16,623 nucleotides of DNA from an uncultured bacterium (GTDB lineage Bacteria > Cyanobacteriota > Vampirovibrionia > Gastranaerophilales > Gastranaerophilaceae), in NCBI GenBank assembly GCA_949299435.1, contig CASGAK010000148.1, positions 1 to 16,623 on the forward strand. The letters run 5' to 3'. This document shows, one piece after another, positions 14,261-16,623 of the stretch (its first letter is position 1; every line of letters begins with the position of its first letter). The notes under the pieces were generated by a model, which was not told where the DNA came from, ran no database searches, and worked only from the letters and a program-made list of their open reading frames with translations. Both the position numbers and the translations under genes were made by a program.

Positions 14261-14830
14261 AATTTTGTTCATTTTTTTTGCAATTTCAGAATGGATTCTG
14301 TTAGCTCTGTAAAGATAAGCTGTTAATTTTTCGTAATTGGCTTTTGTTTCGCCATAGGGTACTTTCATAGCAATCAGCTCATCAACGTTTTCATTTATAC
14401 TCTCAAGAGTATCCAAAGAATCCCCTAGGTCTGCTATGGATTTAAATTTCTTTGAAATTTTTGCAAAAAGTTTGCGAGAAATAAATCGCTGTATTCTTAT
14501 TATAATAGGAATTCTCTTTTTTTGTTTCGGTTTTTGGGTTTTCAGACGCATTTTAAAGTTGTTTTTGGCAAATTCCTCTTTTAATTCTTTAATTTCATTT
14601 TCTAACTGCTTTGCTTGCAGCTTCAATTCCATGACATCAAGAAGTTTGCCTATAAGCTCGCGTCCTTTGATTTTTTCGTTCAACTTTTCAAGTGCTTCTT
14701 CTTTTTCGCGAATTGAAATTTCAAGACGCAGTGACTCATCATCTGTTTCTTTCAGACTTTTGTCATTTAAAATATTTAAATCGTAGTCGTTGAGTCTTTT
14801 AAAATTTCCTTGAAAAAAGTTTTCGTTCAT
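14246..14830 (-). CDS. Hypothetical coiled-coil protein (194 aa)
   Basis: I do not recognise a family. Residues about 28-95 are rich in Glu, Lys and Leu with heptad-like spacing (for example KEEALEKLNEKIKG and LKAKQLENEIKELKEEF-like runs), so a long coiled coil is likely. A very basic stretch follows (about 96-130, KPKQKKRIPIIIRIQRF), which could bind nucleic acid or the membrane surface. A second, less charged helical region makes up the C-terminus. There is no signal peptide or transmembrane helix. TAGGA about ten bases before the ATG is an acceptable ribosome binding site. The gene begins 42 bases after the Lpt permease gene on the same strand, so the two are probably co-transcribed. A link to envelope biogenesis would be only a guess from position. 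Confidence 0.7.
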   Translation of the reverse strand: MNENFFQGNFKRLNDYDLNILNDKSLKETDDESLRLEISIREKEEALEKLNEKIKGRELIGKLLDVMELKLQAKQLENEIKELKEEFAKNNFKMRLKTQKPKQKKRIPIIIRIQRFISRKLFAKISKKFKSIADLGDSLDTLESINENVDELIAMKVPYGETKANYEKLTAYLYRANRIHSEIAKKMNKIQKFK

Positions 14831-14872
14831 AGTTGTTTTTCCTAAAACATGAAAAAGATTTTTTTTGCTCTC

Positions 14873-15994
14873 TTATTCAATAGTATAAACTTTTTTATAA
14901 TATAGTGCCAAACCTGCCAGAGTTAATACGATGTTAGGCATCCAGGCTGCTAAAAACGGTGCGATTGATCCAGCTTCACCGAAAGATATTGACAATGCTC
15001 TTATCAGATAGTATGCAAAAATAATTAAAATGCTGAATAAAAAACCGCGATTATATCTGACTCTTGGAGGCGTAATTGCAAGAGGTACACCTATTAATAC
15101 CAATGCAATTGTTGTCAATGGAAGTGCTAATTTATCATATAGTTCTATGACTAAAATATTTTTTTGCTTTTCATCAAGTTCGCCTGTGCCGTGGGATAGG
15201 TATTTGACAAGTTGTGAAAAGTTCATTTCTTTTGCCATATTTTTATTCATTTCTTTGGATAAGTCCATACCGAAACGCATTGTGGATTCTTCAAATAAGG
15301 CTGTGTTTAGAACTTTCCCGCTGTCACCTACTGTATAGACGGCACCTTTTTGGAAGTTCCAACCTTCAGGGCTTGTCTTGCCTTCATCTGCCTGCAAAAT
15401 TTGTATTGTACCATCTTTTGATGTGTCAAGCAGGGTTATGTTATGAAGTACTTTATCTTCGCAGTAGCCAACATAAAATAATCGTTTCAAAGCTCCTTCT
15501 TTACTTAGTTCTTTAAATACAAAATTTTGTTTTCCATCAGGAATATTTTTTTGACCTAAAGCCCAAAGTGCTAAATCTTTTGATTGTTTGGTCATTACAG
15601 GTACGATTGTTTCGTTAATAAAAAAGCTGAACAGTGACATTACAACTGCAAATATAAAAATCGGTTTTGCAATTCTGTTCAAGCCGATACCGCAAGCTCG
15701 CATTACTGTGATTTCCGATTTAAGGCTTAATCCGTTTAAAGTCATTACTGTCGCAAGCAAAACACCCATAGGAATTGTCATTACAATTACCTGCGGAAGG
15801 TTTAGAATAATCATCATCAGGGCTACTTTGAAAGGAATTCCGAAATGTGAAATCTGCTTGATAAGGGTGATGAATGTATCTGATGCAAAAATGATTGATG
15901 TAAATACGCACACACCCATCAAAAACATCTCAATGACTTGTCTTAAAATATATTTATCCAGCAGTTTTACTGTTTTTTTACCTTCATAAGCCAT
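14873..15994 (-). CDS. LptF/LptG-family (YjgP/YjgQ) lipopolysaccharide export permease
   Basis: Membrane subunits of this family form, with the ATPase LptB, the transporter that extracts lipopolysaccharide from the inner membrane and passes it to the LptC-A-D bridge. The 373-aa protein has the family layout: a short cytoplasmic start, membrane helices at about 18-42, 55-88 and 108-128, a soluble periplasmic jellyroll-type region (about 130-275), then three more helices to the C-terminus. LKSEITVMRACGIGLNRI (about 91-108) is the family's conserved cytoplasmic loop, and PLTTIALVLIGVPLAI marks helix 4. I cannot tell LptF from LptG; only one copy lies in the window, and lineages with a single homologue exist. 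An AGGAT lies about 12 bases before ATG, rather far. The gene starts 23 bases after the upstream dehydrogenase gene. Confidence 0.9.
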   Translation of the reverse strand: MAYEGKKTVKLLDKYILRQVIEMFLMGVCVFTSIIFASDTFITLIKQISHFGIPFKVALMMIILNLPQVIVMTIPMGVLLATVMTLNGLSLKSEITVMRACGIGLNRIAKPIFIFAVVMSLFSFFINETIVPVMTKQSKDLALWALGQKNIPDGKQNFVFKELSKEGALKRLFYVGYCEDKVLHNITLLDTSKDGTIQILQADEGKTSPEGWNFQKGAVYTVGDSGKVLNTALFEESTMRFGMDLSKEMNKNMAKEMNFSQLVKYLSHGTGELDEKQKNILVIELYDKLALPLTTIALVLIGVPLAITPPRVRYNRGFLFSILIIFAYYLIRALSISFGEAGSIAPFLAAWMPNIVLTLAGLALYYKKVYTIE

Positions 15995-16017
15995 AATTTT
16001 ATATTATCCTAAAATAG

Positions 16018-16623
16018 TTAAAATTCCAACAAAACTTTAAGGGTTTCTTTTTCTTTATTTTTTTCAAAAGCTTCAATTGCGTCATCAGCTTTATAGCGTG
16101 CTGAAATTAGCGGTGTAAAATCGATTTTGCCTGATTTTAAAAGCCTTAATGCAGGCCCGAATTGTCCGCAGCGGGAGCCGAGGACTGTGATTTCATCAAT
16201 TACAATCGGTGCAAGGTTTAATTCTTTTCCTGTTGCAACTGTGCTTTTTAAAACTAAAACTCCGCGAGGTTTTGTAAGTGCAATAGAGGTTTCAAACCCT
16301 GAAACTGAGCCTGTTGCTTCGACTACAACATCATATGTTTTTTCTATTGGAAAGTCTTGTAGAAGGGCTGTTTTTACTCCTTGAGCTTTTGCAATATTGA
16401 GTTTATTTTGGTGTTTGCCAACCAAAGTTACGTCTATATTTTGTGCATTAAGTGTTAATGCTGTGATAAGTCCGAGTTTGCCGTCCCCTAGCACGATTAC
16501 TTTTTCAAAAGGTTTTATATGCAACTGTTCAGTAATTTCGCAAGCGGCTGCAAGCGGTTCTACAAATACTGCCTGCTCATCAGGCACGTTATCAGGTACT
16601 TCAAAAAGAACTTCTGTCGGCAT
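16018..16623 (-). CDS. Medium-chain (zinc-type) dehydrogenase-like protein, C-terminal part
   Basis: Only the C-terminal 201 residues are inside the window; the Met at the edge is internal, because it stands just before VEPLAAACE, which in medium-chain dehydrogenases occurs near residue 140-150. The nucleotide-binding Rossmann domain is clear: GDGKLG at residues 46-51 of the visible part matches GxGxxG, followed by DVVVEATG and a closing KVLLEF. The segments VEATG, VLKST and GSRCGQFGPALRLL resemble an uncharacterised MDR-like subgroup rather than classical alcohol dehydrogenases. After the second strand the residue expected to be Asp in NAD enzymes is replaced in the run VGKHQNK, which may favour NADP. 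The catalytic and zinc-binding N-terminal domain cannot be inspected. Its stop lies 23 bases before the Lpt permease start, so it probably leads that operon. Confidence 0.85.
   Translation of the reverse strand: MPTEVLFEVPDNVPDEQAVFVEPLAAACEITEQLHIKPFEKVIVLGDGKLGLITALTLNAQNIDVTLVGKHQNKLNIAKAQGVKTALLQDFPIEKTYDVVVEATGSVSGFETSIALTKPRGVLVLKSTVATGKELNLAPIVIDEITVLGSRCGQFGPALRLLKSGKIDFTPLISARYKADDAIEAFEKNKEKETLKVLLEF

Noticed and set aside
1..16623. CRISPR array, tRNA/rRNA genes, insertion sequence, phage or defence island
   Set aside because: I found no regularly spaced repeats, no cloverleaf-like segments in the short gaps, no transposase or integrase and no flanking inverted repeats. The genes are nearly all housekeeping types.

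Overview
The window is AT-rich bacterial DNA, densely packed, with short intergenic gaps and the standard bacterial code (TGA is used as a stop, for example in tadA). A YjgP/YjgQ-type lipopolysaccharide export permease and a lipoprotein-type parvulin foldase point to a diderm cell. An AT-rich diderm with a pyrophosphate-dependent phosphofructokinase and a single visible Lpt permease would fit gut Gastranaerophilales/Melainabacteria (non-photosynthetic Cyanobacteriota). That placement is inferred from gene content, not demonstrated. No transposase, integrase, phage gene, CRISPR array, tRNA or rRNA was found.

Left part, plus strand (1-7662): a ROK sugar kinase cut by the window edge and closed by a hairpin terminator; holA and holB (clamp-loader delta and delta-prime), overlapping by 17 bases; mfd (transcription-repair coupling factor) with a GTG start and no visible ribosome binding site; then a PrsA/SurA-like lipoprotein foldase ending at a second clear terminator.

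Middle, plus strand (7692-11771): a four-gene unit with a consensus -10 box. It encodes an OmpR-type response regulator, a membrane histidine kinase, tadA (tRNA adenosine deaminase) and a DUF2400/TIGR02757 protein. The last three joints are tight or overlapping. A small unrecognised gene (103 aa) follows, with its own promoter-like sequence inside the end of the DUF2400 gene.

Right part, mostly minus strand (11800-16623): a small Cro/CI-type regulator, then a 325-base non-coding stretch holding a perfect 14-bp palindrome, a near-consensus plus-strand promoter that leads only to a terminator (possible small RNA of about 77 nt), and the strong terminator of pfp. Next come pfp (PPi-phosphofructokinase), a coiled-coil protein of unknown function, an LptF/LptG-family permease and the C-terminal part of a zinc-type dehydrogenase-like protein. 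The last three look like one operon read leftward.

The genes are mostly housekeeping: sugar phosphorylation and reversible PPi glycolysis, replication and repair, envelope biogenesis, one two-component system and tRNA editing. I see no convincing new multi-gene defence or biosynthetic system. The most unusual signals are the orphan promoter-terminator pair beside the small regulator, a histidine kinase whose first ATP-lid glycine box is degenerate, and a glycosylase-like signature in the DUF2400 protein encoded next to tadA.
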